Shown here: positions 27,310-39,024 of the stretch, piece after piece | Layout: every line of letters begins with the position of its first letter | How positions within the stretch are numbered: the first letter of the stretch is position 1 | Assembly (NCBI GenBank): GCA_030278955.1 | Contig: JAOANR010000013.1 | Span: 42,444,191-42,508,190 of the forward strand | Origin: Hygrophila difformis | Taxonomy: Eukaryota; Streptophyta; Magnoliopsida; Lamiales; Acanthaceae | Direction of reading: 5' to 3' | Length of the DNA: 64,000 nt | Notes under the pieces: generated by a model | Databases searched by the model: none | What the model saw: only the letters and a program-made list of their open reading frames with translations | What the model was told of the DNA's origin: nothing | Translations under genes and position numbers: made by a program

Positions 27310-28307
27310 ACGATTAGTAAGCAGAAAATAAAGATTTTATTGCATGAACGAACAAGTACAAAGAGGGTGCTACTTCGGCCGAAAGCGGCGTCAATAGCCC
27401 GAAAATACGATATACAAGGGAAACGTCCAAGTTTATTGAGGCAGGGAAAGGATGGAAGCCAGCAGGACGAAGAATCAAGAAGGTCCAACCATAAGATTCT
27501 TCTGACCAGCGAGGAGCGAAGATGGCATTGTCAACAAAACCATTCCCCTGACCCAAAAAAAAAGAGAAAAGTTTCTGCTCAAGTAAGGACACCCCTTAGA
27601 GCTAAGCATCGGAATAGGGACGAAACCCAAACGGGGTGCCCTTCAAGAGCAAAAGAAACAACATGGTCCCATAGAAAGGCGAAGTCATCATCCGACCGCC
27701 CAGGACTTTGGGACCAATATTAGCAAATGTACGACAGGTCATTTCTTCACTAGGGAGAAGGGCAAGGTCCGAATATGACCGTCGGAACATGAATTTGGAA
27801 TAACAGATAAAGGTCTCCCTCCATTTGAAAACAGCGTGGGAGTAAGTAGCTGTGCTCGTATCACATAAAAGATGAAGTCTTTCTGTTAAAGATAGAAGTA
27901 ATAGTAGGCCAAGGAGGCTAGAGAGGGAAGAAAAGAAGATACATAGAGGAAAGCAAAGGCAAGCATTTCAAGGCATTATGATAATGAAGGAAAGACTACC
28001 AGTATTTATAGAATTGTGAGCAACAGCCGTTTACAACTAAAGACAGAAACGGAAGCGCATTAATGATGGACAAGACGTTTCAGAGGTATCAATAAAGTTG
28101 CAGAGAATATTGCTCTGCTAAAAGATATCCCGAAGATTACGGGAAAAACAGACGTGATAAATCACAAAAGACAAGCACTTAGCAAAGAGCCGATCGAAAT
28201 ATGTAATAAAAGATCGGCTAAAACAGTCAGAGATGCATCAGACAACTACAGCAAAGTCTATCCAAAAAAAAAGGGGGGCCTGTACAATTACATCCGAATT
28301 TCGGATA
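27310..28307. other. Spacer between integrase and the antisense gene of the Tat element
   Basis: Purine-rich on the plus strand with no recognisable domain in any frame. It probably holds the 3' untranslated region of the antisense gene that ends at 28,308. Confidence 0.5.
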
Positions 28308-31300
28308 CTAATCTCTACTCAAGTCAAAAGCAATATCATCATCATCAAAGCCATGGGAAAGAGCAGCATCCGAATTTCGGGCAGTTGCAGGGTGCAAGGC
28401 CGACTGGAATTCCTGGTAGGATCGAGCTTCAGCTTCGGCCGAAACCGGAGGATCATCAGTTTGAGAAGAGAATAGATGATCGGAAGCATCCTGGAAAGTT
28501 CCAGACTGGGCCCCTAAAGGAAGAAACAGAAAAGAAAAAGAATCCATCAAAACAGATAAACGGTGTAAATCATCTCATCATACATCTTACGAGCGAAAAG
28601 AACGTATCAGAGACTACCAGGGTCTTTGGAGGAGTTGATAGCAGGATTGTCAGAGACCAATGAAGTACTCGTTGCAGGAGGAAGTTGGGTTGAAACAGAT
28701 CGGATTCGGTCGACCACAGCTTGAGTTTCTGACCACAAGCTGCGAAAAACGCTTATGACTTCATCACTGAAAGAGGTTCTTAAGGCCAGGTAGCCTATTT
28801 CTTGATGGAGACTAGCAAGCCTATCCCTGGGAGCTTGGGCAGATTTATGCAACTGCTTAACAAGATTCTGCAAATGAGCCGATTCTTTATTCATTTCAGT
28901 CAGAGTGTTCTTTATATTATGCGCTTCAAGCTGGAGTTGGCTAATTTCCGAATCGATAGCAGAAAGACGATCCGAATACTGGAGCCTGAGGTTGTCATTG
29001 GTCGACAACTTGCCCATATATGTATGATAATCAGCAGTATGTTTATCAAATTCCAACTTGTGAAGAGTAAGAGAGGCTTGTTCCTCCTCAAGACTTCTGC
29101 GAGTAGCTAGAATGCTGGGAAGCTCTAAGTCCATTCGAAGAAGGCAGGTAAACATTGCTTTATGGACATCCTCCAAGTTCGAAGCAAGAAGGTCATTAGG
29201 GAAGGACTGTTTGATATGAGAAAGAAGTAGGAGAATGGGCTTCGTGTGAACCAAGAGAACATCCGATTGACAGGTAATTAAATGTTCCAATCTATCCAGG
29301 CAAGCTTTAAAAGAGAAGGAAATTCTGATGAAGGATAAGAAAAGGAAGGAGAAAAGAAATCATCCAGAACGCTCCTGTCCGGGAAGGGAGAAGAAGGACG
29401 AACATCAGTTGAGGGCATTCCATCTCGACGAAGATGGGAGAGAGAAGGATTAGGGAAGGAAGTAGTAGAAGCTGAAGGGAGAACGGCTAATGGGGATATG
29501 AGTGAATCAAGGACACGAGAATCGACACCACTGCATCCAGGAGCGGGAGGAATCAGATTCGACCCTATAGCATTCGACGAAACGGGAAACATATGGGAAG
29601 CCAGAGTCGAAGTGTCAGCTTCGTTAATCGGATCAAGGGTCGAAGGAGCAATAGTAGAAAAAGGCGGCAAATCATTGGGAGCTGCTGAAGAAACATGTGA
29701 CACAGAAGAACTAGGCGAATCCCCGGCCAAATGAACCTGAAAAGAAAAGAATGCAAATATTAAGAAGGCAGCAGAGAACAAGTCAAAGCAAAAGCAGAGA
29801 CGAAAAGAGAGACAACAAACCTGATCGGTCGTTGTAACCGATCCGACAAGAGGTGAACGAGTCAGCCGCTTACGAGCTTTAGAAGCAGGCTCACCCTTTG
29901 ATCTCCCCGAAATCGAGGTAGTACGCTTCCGCTTCGAAGAGGCAGTAGGAGCAACCGAAGTAAGCGGGCGAGGTGGAGGAAGCGGAGCATCAACCGAAAC
30001 ACCTACAAAAGGAGAAAAGTATAAAGGAAAAGAGAAGAAAAAAGAGGACATGTGCATACAAAACGAGGGGTTAAGAAGACTTACGAGACCAGGAGAATAA
30101 AGGATCATCCTCCTGAGAAGAACAGAAATAATCAGGGGCTAATTCGATGATAGAAAACATCATAATACTTGGGAAACCACGAGCAATAAGAAAGGATTGC
30201 AGGTCAGGTTCGTAGTTAGCACAGGAAAGGACTTTCGACCACCAGTCATCAAAGCGCCGGGTCGACAGACCAGGGCGAACATCAAAAGAACGAACTTTGA
30301 ATTTGCAAATTCGGAGAGCCCATGTTCGGCAAAGATTTCGGCTATCTTCAGGGCCGAACCCTTCAAAAGATTTGCCATAACGATCCGGATCTCCGCGAAG
30401 AGGAAGGACTACATCCTGAACAAAGCCGAATTGCCGACTGACCAAATGAGGGTTGTAAACTTCAGATAGAATAGGATGATCAGGAGGGACGGATACCGAA
30501 CAATTAAAAATATGACGAGGGATGATACAGGCGTTCCAGATTTGAGCAAATCCAGGCAAGAGGGGTGTAACGAAAGGGGGAGCGGTAATGGCTGAAACCC
30601 AACCGCCAGGAGCATTAGAGTAGAGGTAGCAGGAGGAGGAATCAAGAGGAGGCTTATTCACAAAGTAATAAATCCATTGCTCGATACGCATGTCGGGGAA
30701 CCTGACCCCGAGGAGGTCATGCTCAGAAGGATGGGAAGTGGTAGAAGGATCAGGCTGAAAGCCAGAAATGTCTCGGAAGTGCCAAGCGAGCCAAAGATGA
30801 AGAAACCAAAGGGGGCCGTGAGATCGACTGAGTTGGCCCTCAGCCCATCCGTGAACCACAGAGGAAATGCCAGAATATAAATGAACAAGAAAGTAATCGG
30901 AGAGCGGCAGGCGGTGGTTACTGTCCATAAGAGCCTTAGCCAAAGGATAGGTCTCAAGAACAACGTTCTTGGCAGCGGCGCACCAAAAGAATCGACTAAG
31001 GAAATGCATCATGAAAGCCTCAAATTCTAATTGAGTGAATTCGGGCTTGGAGCTGCGATATTTCTTGATCCATAAAGCAAAAGTATGCCCCGAGACAAAG
31101 CCCGATGTCTTCACAGTGGGTTTTTCAGAACCGGTGACGCCCAAAGAAGGATTCCCCAGGGAAGGAAGATCTAAGAAGAGCTTAACATCTTCAATAGTTG
31201 GAGTCATCATACCCCAAGGGAAGCAAAAACAGTTGACGGATGAGTTCCAGAAGCAGAGAAGAGCCTGAATACACCGGTAGTCGGAAGGGAAAGGCTGCGT

Positions 31301-31633
31301 GCTTAGCTTGATCAGATGATTAATACCGGAAGATACCCAAATCGGCTCACAGTGAGGACGAAGTCGTTCGTACCAAAGAATATGTTCTGAGGTTACAATA
31401 GGCCAAGTGGTGATGGAACCGAAAAGTTGGGAGGAAAAGTAATCCGAAAAAAGAGGAATCGTCTTCGATTCACCAAAGAAAGTTGAGACAGAGGCGGCGG
31501 CCTCGGCAGAAGTCGCAAGAGGGCCGAGAGTAGTGAGACCATCAGCAGTAAAACGAAGCGAAGAAGTATCAGCAAGCGAATCTTCAGAATCCTTAATCCT
31601 CTGAGAGAAAGGAGAAAGAATCGGTTGCGCCAT
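28308..31633 (-). CDS. Antisense plant mobile domain (PMD) gene carried by the Tat element
   Basis: Proposed exons in transcript order: 31633-30085, 30002-29821, 29736-28618 and 28513-28308; all boundaries are GT-AG, about 1,018 codons. Exon 1 (516 aa) matches the plant mobile domain family (FPWGMMTPTIEDVKLFLDLP and GPLWFLHLWLAWHFRD). Exon 2 is Pro- and Lys/Arg-rich with NLS-like SSKRKRTTS and SKARKRL. Exon 3 is a Ser/Pro linker followed by a ~200-residue coiled coil (LEEEQASLTLHKLEFDKH, SEISQLQLEAHNIKNTL). Exon 4 ends in an acidic tail (FDDDDIAFDLSRD). Within exon 3 the frame shifts near 29,310-29,400; either a 1-base indel broke it or a small intron is missed. Antisense extra ORFs are known in Tat elements. 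The function is unknown; a chromatin or silencing-related role is speculation. Confidence 0.72.
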
Positions 31634-31826
31634 CGAGGAAAAAAGAAGCAAGAAGACGAAGGAAGAATGAGGAAAACAGAAAGGGGAGAATGATTTTAAA
31701 ACAAAAATAGAGGAAAATGAAGAGGCACGGAAGGATGTGGCCGGATATTAAGGAGGAGTTAGCGCACGAAGAAGAAGAGAGAGAAGAGTTACTTGGGCTC
31801 CTTCTCCTAGGAAAGAAATTCGCCCA

Positions 31827-31841
31827 AGTAAGGAGGGCATC
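31827..31841 (+). other. Polypurine tract region of the Tat element
   Basis: AGTAAGGAGGGCATC lies immediately before the 3' LTR, the position of the plus-strand primer of reverse transcription. Confidence 0.6.
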
Positions 31842-32499
31842 TGTTGGGGCCATACGAAATGATGGGCCGCGAAGAGCTATTGGGCCATAAGATATGGGCC
31901 AGAAGAGAGAGTTCCAGAGGAAGATGGGCTTAAGATCAGTAAGGCCGATAGTCCATAGTAAAAGTCGAAGGAAGGGAACCAAGACTGATAGAGATTTCGG
32001 CCGAAATAGGAAGGGAACAGCCGAGACCAAAACAACCGAAATGAAGAAAGAGAGAATTCGGCTCAGAAGGATCGGCCGGAGAGCGGTTACTCCAGCTCCG
32101 GCTATAAATAGGGGTCGACACACACAAAATCAGGGAGATCAATCCAACCCCCAAATTCCTTTTATCAAATTTAATTCCTTGTTATCTTTACTGCTTTCTT
32201 TACAGCTTTCCTTTACAGCTTTCCTTAGAATCTACCTTAGTTTGTAGCGGTTACCTTTTCCAAATCCACCGTTGTTTCTTAACAACTGGTAGTTTGGTTC
32301 CTTGTTCTTGGTGAATTCCGCCGTTGTTTCTTAACAATAGGTAGATTCTCCATCGTATATTGTTGTTTTTGATCAATTCAAAGAAGATTCAGTCAATTGT
32401 GAGCGCATTATTGTTAATCCGAACCCGTAATCGGTTTGATCCTTTTCCGATAGCCTCCCTTGAGGAGAAAAAGGTCATTGGCTCAACCCAAGCCAAACA
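31842..32499 (+). repeat. 3' LTR of the Tat element (658 bp)
   Basis: Nearly identical to the 5' LTR; two extra bases near the start account for the length difference. The TATA-like box is at 32,103-32,109. Transcription from here would run toward the broken ARR-B region. Confidence 0.92.
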
Positions 32500-32526
32500 A
32501 TCTGATATGAATGTTTTTGGTGTGAT

Positions 32527-32692
32527 CTGGTCTAGTCTGATCTTATTTTATTTATATTACAATAATTTGATCTGATCTTATCTGAATGAGTCTGGTTTGA
32601 TCTGAATCACACTGGTCTAGTCTGATCTTATTTTATTTATATTACAATAATTTGATCTGATCTTATCTGAATGAGTCTGGTTTGATCTGAAT
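32527..32692. repeat. Two-copy tandem repeat, 85-bp unit
   Basis: Two nearly identical units start CTGGTCTAGTCTGATC at 32,527 and 32,612. They are made of TCTGATC-like words that continue in degenerate form up to about 32,720 and on the left side of the Tat insertion (TCTAATCTC). Confidence 0.8.
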
Positions 32693-32719
32693 GTTTCTTG
32701 TTTGATATGATCTTATATG

Positions 32720-33344
32720 ATTTTAATTAAAAAAAACGTAATAAACCCTGGAAATAAGTTTTAGAGAAAAGGTTTTATTGTGTGCGGAAGGGTTTTTTTT
32801 TTTTTTATATCATTCATAGTATAAGAGCTTCAATATATACAGGTCAGCTTGAATTTTGAATTGAAATTTAAAGATCCAAGTTTACCTCTCCGTAAATCTA
32901 ACTCAATTTTAATCTAGATTTTAGAATTTTAGTGCAACTGTTGTTTGTTGTTGATGTGTTGCTGTTTCATTAAATTTTCTTTTGTGTTTTCCCTTTTCTT
33001 TTACTGTTTCTTTACACTATTTAAATGAAAAACATAGAGATTGTTGACTCCATGGAAGCTGTTCAAAGACATCACTGCAATTGTTATATTCAAAACGTTA
33101 GCATAAATCAAGGATATATAAAAATTACTGTATTTCAGTTGTCGAACCATTTATGAATTTATAATATCTATAACTTATTAATTGTCTTATGTCTCATGTA
33201 GATGGGTAGCATAAACCAGTACATTAACAATTTCGTCTTTGGAAGTAAAACAATTGTCCACGGTGGAAACTTTCGCCACCGATAATTCCTAAAGAAATTG
33301 GACAAGATGTCTTAGGCATTTTTACCACAGAAAAGTTGCTGGCT
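32720..33344. other. AT-rich DNA, no gene seen
   Basis: No supported coding region. On the minus strand this is downstream of the ARR-B-like exon and may contain its 3' end. A poly(A) run on the plus strand lies at 33,364-33,385. Confidence 0.4.
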
Positions 33345-33706
33345 TTACGATTTACTAGAAAGAAAAGAAAAAAAAAAAAAAAAAAGACAAGACATCATTG
33401 AAGAAGTGAACAGGGACGGCCTCGGACAATGATGGCGGCGGCTGTTGTAATTTGCCGTCGGCAGTGATGCACCGCCGTAGAGCTCGGCGGGGACGGCGGT
33501 GGTAGTGACAGAAGGTGCAACATTGGGGGATAAGGCGGTCTGATTGGTTAGTGTCGGCCCCGGCGGCGGCGCTCTCGTGGTGTTGTTTTGGCTTTGTTGT
33601 GTGGGCCGGGTCAAGCTTATGCGATACTTTTGCAAATGGCTCGCCACGTGTTCTCTCCTTAGCTCTTTTATGTCCATCATGTGGAGGATTTCCTTGGGGC
33701 GGGCTT
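33345..33706 (-). pseudogene. ARR-B-like response regulator, exon with second half of the GARP domain
   Basis: After an acceptor (CTAACAG) the exon starts in phase 1 and reads ARPKEILHMMDIKELRREHV, then ASHLQKYRISL. This is the second and third helix of the GARP (Myb-like) DNA-binding domain of type-B response regulators. A Pro/Thr/Ala-rich linker follows, and the frame ends near 33,345. The phase and sequence continue exactly from the exon piece at 46,890-46,917, 13.2 kb upstream on this strand. Because the upstream exon is cut by a transposon, I call the gene broken in this haplotype. Confidence 0.82.
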
Positions 33707-33841
33707 CTGTTAGAAAGATTTTTGACAAATTTATATAATAATCTAAAACAAAATAGTCTAACACACACGCACTTTTCCGCCCAAATATTTTCTCCTCACA
33801 AAATCCATTTTTTTACATTCTCTCTCACACACTAAATTATT

Positions 33842-34640
33842 TACAGTTCTGCCACCGGACCGTGCTCCACATCGATGATAATTACAAATATGCCATGGAC
33901 CGTGCTCCAATTTCTATATTAAACCTGCATCTCATTTATTCCCTTCCTCCTATAAATATGTGTATTATAACCCACCTCAAAATCATATCCTACATCTTCA
34001 TCTAACATTTCTCTCAATATTATAGCTTTTGTTCCATTTAACAAATATATCTCCCACCATTTTATAGCTTTTCTTATTCAATTTCATGTTTCTTTCTCCC
34101 TCTTTTGCTAATATCTTTGTTTTCTTTTGTTATTGTTTTGGTGACAGTTATTGGAACAACGAGAGTACAAACTCAAGTGACGAAGAACATTTTGAATGGA
34201 TGAAGAGCTAAGGAATATTCATAATCATAAAAGATTAAATGAATTGTTGTGACATCTTCTTCTATGACAAATAAATCTCCCCGCCATTTTATAGCTTTTA
34301 TGATTCAATTTCATGCCTCTTTCTCCTTTTTTTGCTAATATTTTTATTTTCTTTTGTTGTTGTTTTGGTGACAGATATTGGAACAACGATAGTACAGACT
34401 CAAATGACGAAGAGCATTTTGAATGGATGAAGAGCTAAGGAATATTCATAATCATAAAAGAATAAATCAATTGTTTAGTTGTTCTTTTTGTGGAAAGATT
34501 TGTTCCACCGAGTGTAAATAATTGGATGAGTTTATTAGTTATAGCATTATTTTCTCAGGATCTTTTGTATTTTATTCAATAAGAGAGTTTCGAATTTGTC
34601 CATATCATTTTTATCCATGTTCTATTCTCAATTACTCTAT
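33842..34640 (+). repeat. Promoter-like segment and tandemly duplicated intron-exon cassette
   Basis: A TATA-like box (CCTATAAATATG, about 33,951) is followed by two ~227-bp direct copies beginning near 34,043 and 34,269. Each has a CT-rich tract, an acceptor (TTTTGGTGACAG) and a short frame ending in stop that encodes YWNN-S-T-S-DEEHFEWMKS with small differences. The second copy is followed by a poly(A)-signal-like region. It looks like the leader of a transposon-derived gene; the family is unknown. Confidence 0.5.
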
Positions 34641-34642
34641 TC

Positions 34643-36480
34643 AATGATTGATTAATATCAAATCAATTCTATTCTCAAGTTAAATATGACAATGTTGAAT
34701 TATCATTGCTTTAAATTAAATTAAAACGAAATGATCCCATAATTAAAGGATGTAATTTGGAAATCATCATTGCTAATTTGATAGCTAAAAATGATAGTTT
34801 ACTTTAATGGGTAGATCTTATAATATTAGATAACTAATTATAAAATTTTTGAATGGATGAATTAATAATGGAAAATGATGATGAAAAAATTAATATGTCA
34901 AAAATTAGCATTCAATAATTGATTAATATCAAATTAATTCTATTCTCAAGTTAAATATGACAATGTTGAATTATCATTGCTTTAAATTAAATTAAAAGAT
35001 TATATTTAAATTCTAACAAATTTTTTATTAGATCAATTGGCTAATTATAGCAATAAGTTTATTAATTATAATATTAACTTTGAAGAAAATATTGTGATGA
35101 TTTAATATAGATACTACGTTTTGAAATGGATTTTATCTATATTGGCAACTAAATCTTTCCATTTAAATATATTCACATATTGGAAACTAGATATTAAATA
35201 AAATATGAAAACTAAATATTAGAATATGTATTTTTAAAATAAACCATTCTAAATATGTGTTTTTTAATTTTAAAAATGTATTTTACATTATTAGATCCAA
35301 AAATCATAAATATTTAAATCATTGTACACTAATAGAGAATGAAATGATCCCATAATTAAAGGATGTAATTTGGAAATCATCATTGCTAATTTGATAGTTA
35401 AAAATGATAGTTTACTTTAATTGGTAGATCTTATAATATTAGATAATTAATTATAAAATTTTTGAATGGATGAATTAATAATGGAAAATGATGATGAAAA
35501 AATTAATATGCCAAAAATTAGCATTCAATAATTGATTAATATCAAATTAATTCTATTCTCAAGTTAAATATGATAATGTTGAATTATCATTGCTTTAAAT
35601 TAAAAGATTATATTTAAATTCTAACATATTTTTTATTATATCAATTGGCTAATTATAGCAATAAGTTTATTAATTATAATATTAACTTTGGAAAAAATAT
35701 TGTGATGATTTAATATAGATACTACATTTTGAAATGGATTTTATCTATATTGGCAATAAATCTTTCCATTCAAATATATCCATATATTGGAAACTAAATA
35801 TTAAATAAAAAATTAAAACTAAATATTAGAATATGTATTTTTTAAAATAAGCCATTCTAAATATGTGTTTTTTAATTTTAAAAATGTATTTTACTTTATT
35901 AGATCCAAAAATCATAAATATTTAAATCATTGTACACTAATAGAGAATGAAATGATCCCATAATTAAATGATGTAATTTGGAAATCATCATTGCTAATTT
36001 GATAGTTAAAAATGATAGTTTACTTTAATTGGTAGATCTTATAATATTAGATAACTAATTATAAAATTTTTGAATGGATGAATTAATAATGAAAAATGAT
36101 GATGAAAAAATTAATATGCCAAAAATTAGCATTCAATGATTGATTAATATCAAACTAATTCTATTCTCAAGTTAAATATGACAGTGTTGAATTATCATTG
36201 TTTTAAATTAAAAGATTATATTTAAATTCTAACAAATTTTTTATTATATCATTTGGCTAATTATAGCAATAAGTTTATTAATTATAATATTAACTTTGGA
36301 AAAAAATATTGTGATGATTTAATATAGATACTACGTTTTGAAATGGATTTTATCTATATTGGCAACTAAATCTTTCTGTTCAAATATATCCATATATTGG
36401 AAACTAAATATTAAATAAAAAGTGAAAACTAAATATTAGAATATGTATTTTTAAAATAAACCATTCTAAATATGTGTTTT
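34643..36480. repeat. Tandem array, about 610-bp unit, roughly 3 copies
   Basis: The marker word GAATGGATGAATTAATAATG occurs at about 34,851, 35,464 and 36,072 (periods 613 and 608). A second marker (TTCTATTCTCAAGTTAAATA) recurs with the same spacing, plus one truncated copy at the left. Units are highly similar. Diverged partial copies continue to about 43,400. Confidence 0.85.
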
Positions 36481-38452
36481 TTTAAGATAAATAAAGCAGA
36501 TGGGGATGATGGAGGGAAATAAAATATTTAGGATATTGAATATAATTTTTCTATGAAATGATTTTTAACTGAATTGCAACTAAATCTACTTATAAATTTA
36601 TCCGTATTTTGAAAACACAATATCAAAAAAAAATGAAAACTAAGTATTATCCCATAAATAAAGCAAAGATGATGGGATAATTGATTTACATTGATTAAAT
36701 TGATTTCCATTGGATAAACAAAAATAAAATGTTGACTATAGACAATGTAATGATTATGGAAAGAGCAAAGAATAATCGTAAAAGATGAGATGATCAATGG
36801 AACTAAATAAATTACCCCTTAAATAAAGTGGAGGAGCAATTGGCTATATGGAATTAAAATATGATAATGTTAAATATGACAATAATAAGTTAGTCAGGTT
36901 AAATATGACAATGTTACATTATCATTGCTTTAAATTAAAATATTATATTTAAATTCAAAAAAAATTGTATTATAGCAATTGGCTAAATATGGCAATAATA
37001 AATTTATTATATTATTAACTTTGAAAAAAATATTGTGATGATTTAATATAGATACTACGTTTTTAAATGGAATCATTGAACATATCATTTTATAATCAAT
37101 TTATTGTGATTTATTTTAGTTATAGATATATTGTGATGATTTAACATTAGATAGTTATTTAAATATATTCTTATTTTAGAATCGTTTTAATTATACTGGC
37201 AACTAAATGTTTTCATATAAGTATATCCATATTTTAGAATCATTTTATTTATATTGGCAACTAAATATATCCATATTTTGGAAACTAAATATTAATTAAA
37301 TAAAAAATTAAAACTAAATATTAGAATATGTATTTTTTTAAAAATAAACCATTCTAAATACGCGATTTTAAATTTTAAAAAAAATGTGTTACTTTATTAG
37401 ATCCAAAAATAATAAATATTTAAATCATTTACACTAATAGAGAATGAAATAATCCCATAATTAAATGGTGTAATTTGGAAAACATTATTACTAATTGGAT
37501 GGTTAAAAATCATGTCAAAATGATAATTTACTTTAATTAAGTATATATACTATGTATCGTTTGGTAGATCTTATAATATTAGATAATAAATTATTGAATC
37601 CGATATATGTTATGAAGATATTATTGACATTTATGTTAATAATCGCAAATTTATTTTATTATATATATATCAAATAATTTTTTACAATATTGGCCACCTT
37701 GAATAATTTGGAAAGAGATTCCGGCTGCTCAATTTAAGTGCACAATTTTTGGGATTAATTAATAATAGAAAATGATGAAAAAATTAATATGCCAAAATTA
37801 TAGCACGGATTAAATCTAATTTAAACAAAAAATAAAATATGTATTATTAATTATATGGTAATAAAATAATGATGGAGAAATCATGATGATAATAAAATAT
37901 GTATGTAATATGTATTAATTATTTTATTTGTGCAAATGAGATTTGCGGTGATGGGGAAAGCAGATGCAGAATTTTTACAATGGGGATGATGGAGGAATAT
38001 AAAATATTTAGGATATTGAATATAGTTTATCTATCAAATGATTTTTATTTATATTGACAACTAAATATTTCCTTATAAATTTATCCGTATTTTGAAAACA
38101 CAATACAAAATAAAAAAAAATGGAAACTATGTATTATCCCATAAATAAAGCAAAGATGATGGGGTTATTGATTTCCATTGATTATATTGATTACATTGAT
38201 TAAATTAATTTACATTGATTAAACTGATTTCCATTGGATAAACAAAAATAAAATGTTGACTATAGACAATGAAATGATTATGGAAAGAGCAAAGAATAAT
38301 CGTAAAGGATGAGATGATCAATGGAAATAAATAAATTATCCCTTAAATAAAGAATAATTAATGTAATTTAGCCATTCAACTATTACTATAATTTTTACAA
38401 ATACGATATTTTATTTATTTGTGGTGAATAATGAATCCATATTAGGAATTTA
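36481..38452. repeat. AT-rich diverged repeat blocks
   Basis: Contains diverged copies of the neighbouring array (36,890-37,480) and a block at about 37,780-38,452 that recurs beyond the LINE at 39,025-39,680. No coding capacity. Confidence 0.6.
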
Positions 38453-38470
38453 TTTATGGATGGGAAAGTT

Positions 38471-39006
38471 TCTTGGAGGCTGAATTTTCTGTTGAAGCCA
38501 ATACTGGAGGTGTTTAGTTGTGTGGGAGAGTTTCGAATTCAACATATATTACGAGAAAGAAATGAGGTTGCGGATCACTGGGCAAAGATGGGAGCGACAC
38601 AAATGGAGAAGGTAGAAGAATGGCTATAACTCGAGACTGGTGTGCACTTTCATGACTATTTCTGATCAGTGGAATGTTGCAGAGGTGGCTTTGGATGAGA
38701 ATGGTTAAACCTGGGCTTAAGGATGTCACATGCGGTCATCTCTGTAAGGCTTGTCTCTGATTACTTCTATCCAAGCTGTTGGTTTTCTGTTGGAATAGGT
38801 GGTTTTCGGGAGAGGTGTTATTGGCTTTGGTTTTTTTTGGTTGCTGTATGGTCAGCTTTTGTTTATGCTATTGCTGTTTCTGTCTGTGGCATGGTTCAGG
38901 TTTGAATGCCTGAAAGGGGCCGTAGGTTGATAATGTGTAACAAAAGTTTGTACTTTGCTTGGTTTTGCTTGGTAATAAGATGATCCTTTTATCTCAAAAA
39001 AAAAAA
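38471..39006 (+). mobile_element. 5'-truncated LINE (non-LTR retrotransposon)
   Basis: 536 bp ending in a poly(A) run. It is flanked by an 18-bp duplication, TTTATGGATGGGAAAGTT (38,453-38,470) and the same word with one change at 39,007-39,024. Near its start one frame encodes QHILRERNEVADHWAKMG, the end of the RNase H domain typical of plant L1-type LINE polymerases, followed by a stop and 3' untranslated sequence. Confidence 0.88.
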
Positions 39007-39024
39007 TTTATGAATGGGAAAGTT

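Larger units (their letters stand above)
19858..32499 (+). mobile_element. Complete Tat-type Ty3/gypsy LTR retrotransposon (12.6 kb)
   Basis: Two near-identical LTRs begin TGTTGGGG and end CCAAACA. The element is flanked by a perfect 5-bp duplication ATCTG (19,853-19,857 and 32,500-32,504). Inside, in order: primer binding site, gag, protease ORF, pol (RT, RNase H, integrase), a long antisense gene, polypurine tract. Tat lineage is inferred from the long 3' region with an antisense extra ORF and from the RNase H after VVADFLADH-like linkers. By eye the LTRs differ at about 9 positions plus one 2-bp indel (~1.4%), so insertion is recent. Confidence 0.93.

Noticed and set aside
27340..27723. 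127-aa open frame after integrase in the Tat element
   Set aside because: Basic, low-complexity translation of purine-rich DNA; no similarity to an element protein and no ATG context. Likely untranslated region of the antisense gene.
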